A stretch of DNA of 64,000 bases from Trochalopteron elliotii. Taxonomy: Eukaryota; Chordata; Aves; Passeriformes; Leiothrichidae. Positions 63,261-64,000 of the stretch are shown here, in pieces (position 1 is the stretch's first letter; each line of letters begins with the position of its first letter). Below the pieces are notes generated by a model. The model worked only from the letters and a program-made list of their open reading frames with translations, did not search any database and was not told the DNA's origin. The stretch covers positions 744,001 through 808,000 of the forward strand of contig JANPWX010000444.1 in assembly GCA_024734555.1 (NCBI GenBank). The letters run 5' to 3'. The position numbers and the translations under genes are program-made.

Positions 63261-64000
63261 ACATACATAGAGCATGTTTTTTGGACAGAGGTAAGTAGAG
63301 AAGTTTATGTAGCACCCTATACAAGTATCAGATATAATTCCCTGAAACAAATTGGTCCTGCAAAAAGAAGTGTGTGAGTCCATGGAACAAAGTTTTCTCT
63401 CTCTCAGCACAAAACAAGCCATAAAACACCCTGCTGCTCCACAGCATGTTTAGAGTGTTTTATACAAATCACAAAACAAAATGTGCACAGCTGGCACAGA
63501 AGGCATATGCCTTATGCTTGAACTGAGTTAGGGATATTAAAAATATAACTTCTACTTCTGGTAATGTGATCAGGTATCTTATCTAAAATTATATTACTTT
63601 AGGAAGATACATAATTGAAAACCACAAATTATATTTTATACTACTTTTTTTTTATCCCTTTACTTCTCATCCCATTTTCCTAAATAGCTGTTACCAGATT
63701 GAAATGGTAAAACTCTGGAGTTTAGGGCACCTATCCAATTCCCATCCATAATCCATTTAACATGTGTTACACATTGAGCTTATTGTACCATCATTATGGA
63801 GGTGGTTTCCATTGCCACATGTCCATAATCATTAGCTGTCTGGCTTGTGTAGATTTTTAGCATGATTATTTAAAAGTGATTCAAAATACGACTCTTATTT
63901 GGGGCCAATACAGGTTACCTTGTGCAAACAGATCTTGTTCTCTTCTTTATCTAAAGAATCTTTTTGTTTATTTGTTTTAATTTCCTTGCATTGGTCACTT
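63261..64000. other. intergenic DNA to window end
   Basis: AT-rich sequence without a recognisable gene or repeat family. In other amniotes a long gene-poor interval separates VEGFC from its 3' neighbour, which fits. Confidence 0.6.

Noticed and set aside
1..64000. CRISPR arrays, bacterial operons, tRNA or rRNA genes
   Set aside because: No regularly spaced repeats, no prokaryotic gene structure and no intact tRNA cloverleaf were seen; the only tRNA-like sequence is the SINE head at 14355-14408.

Overview
The window is vertebrate, and almost certainly avian, nuclear DNA. It is AT-rich, gene-poor and intron-dominated, and carries at least seven CR1 LINE fragments typical of bird genomes. A short CR1-tailed element with a tRNA-Ile-like head (14282-14408, minus strand) resembles the TguSINE1 family described in zebra finch, which points to a passerine. 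The species call is inference. There are no bacterial-style genes, operons or CRISPR arrays; nearly all other open frames are chance or repeat-derived.

The only protein-coding gene recognised is VEGFC, the lymphangiogenic growth factor, on the + strand. Six coding exons were located from protein similarity and splice signals: 32082-32295, 33778-33968, 40922-41073, 43641-43750, 43984-44314 and 48797-48911. Every junction has a GT donor and an AG acceptor, the phases join without a frame break, and together they encode 370 residues plus a stop. With the 49-codon first exon expected from the mammalian gene, the protein would be about 419 aa. Exon 1 (signal peptide and start codon) and the promoter lie before base 1, so positions 1-32081 are the 3' part of a very long first intron. 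The 3' UTR follows the stop, with a poly(A) signal at 49288-49293.

Layout: 1-32081, intron 1, with CR1 fragments, the SINE nested in an older CR1, palindromes and a 47-bp inverted repeat pair; 32082-48911, exons 2-7 with introns 2-6 (intron 2 holds a sense CR1); 48912 to about 49310, 3' UTR; 49311-64000, intergenic DNA with a GC-rich LTR-like block (about 53250-53850) and two more CR1 fragments.

Exons 2-4 carry the N-terminal propeptide, the cystine-knot receptor-binding domain and both known processing sites. Exons 5-7 carry the cysteine-rich C-terminal propeptide. I found no clearly novel system. The best second looks are the CpG/GC3 spike in exon 4, the 47-bp inverted repeat, the SINE-in-LINE nest and the LTR downstream of VEGFC.
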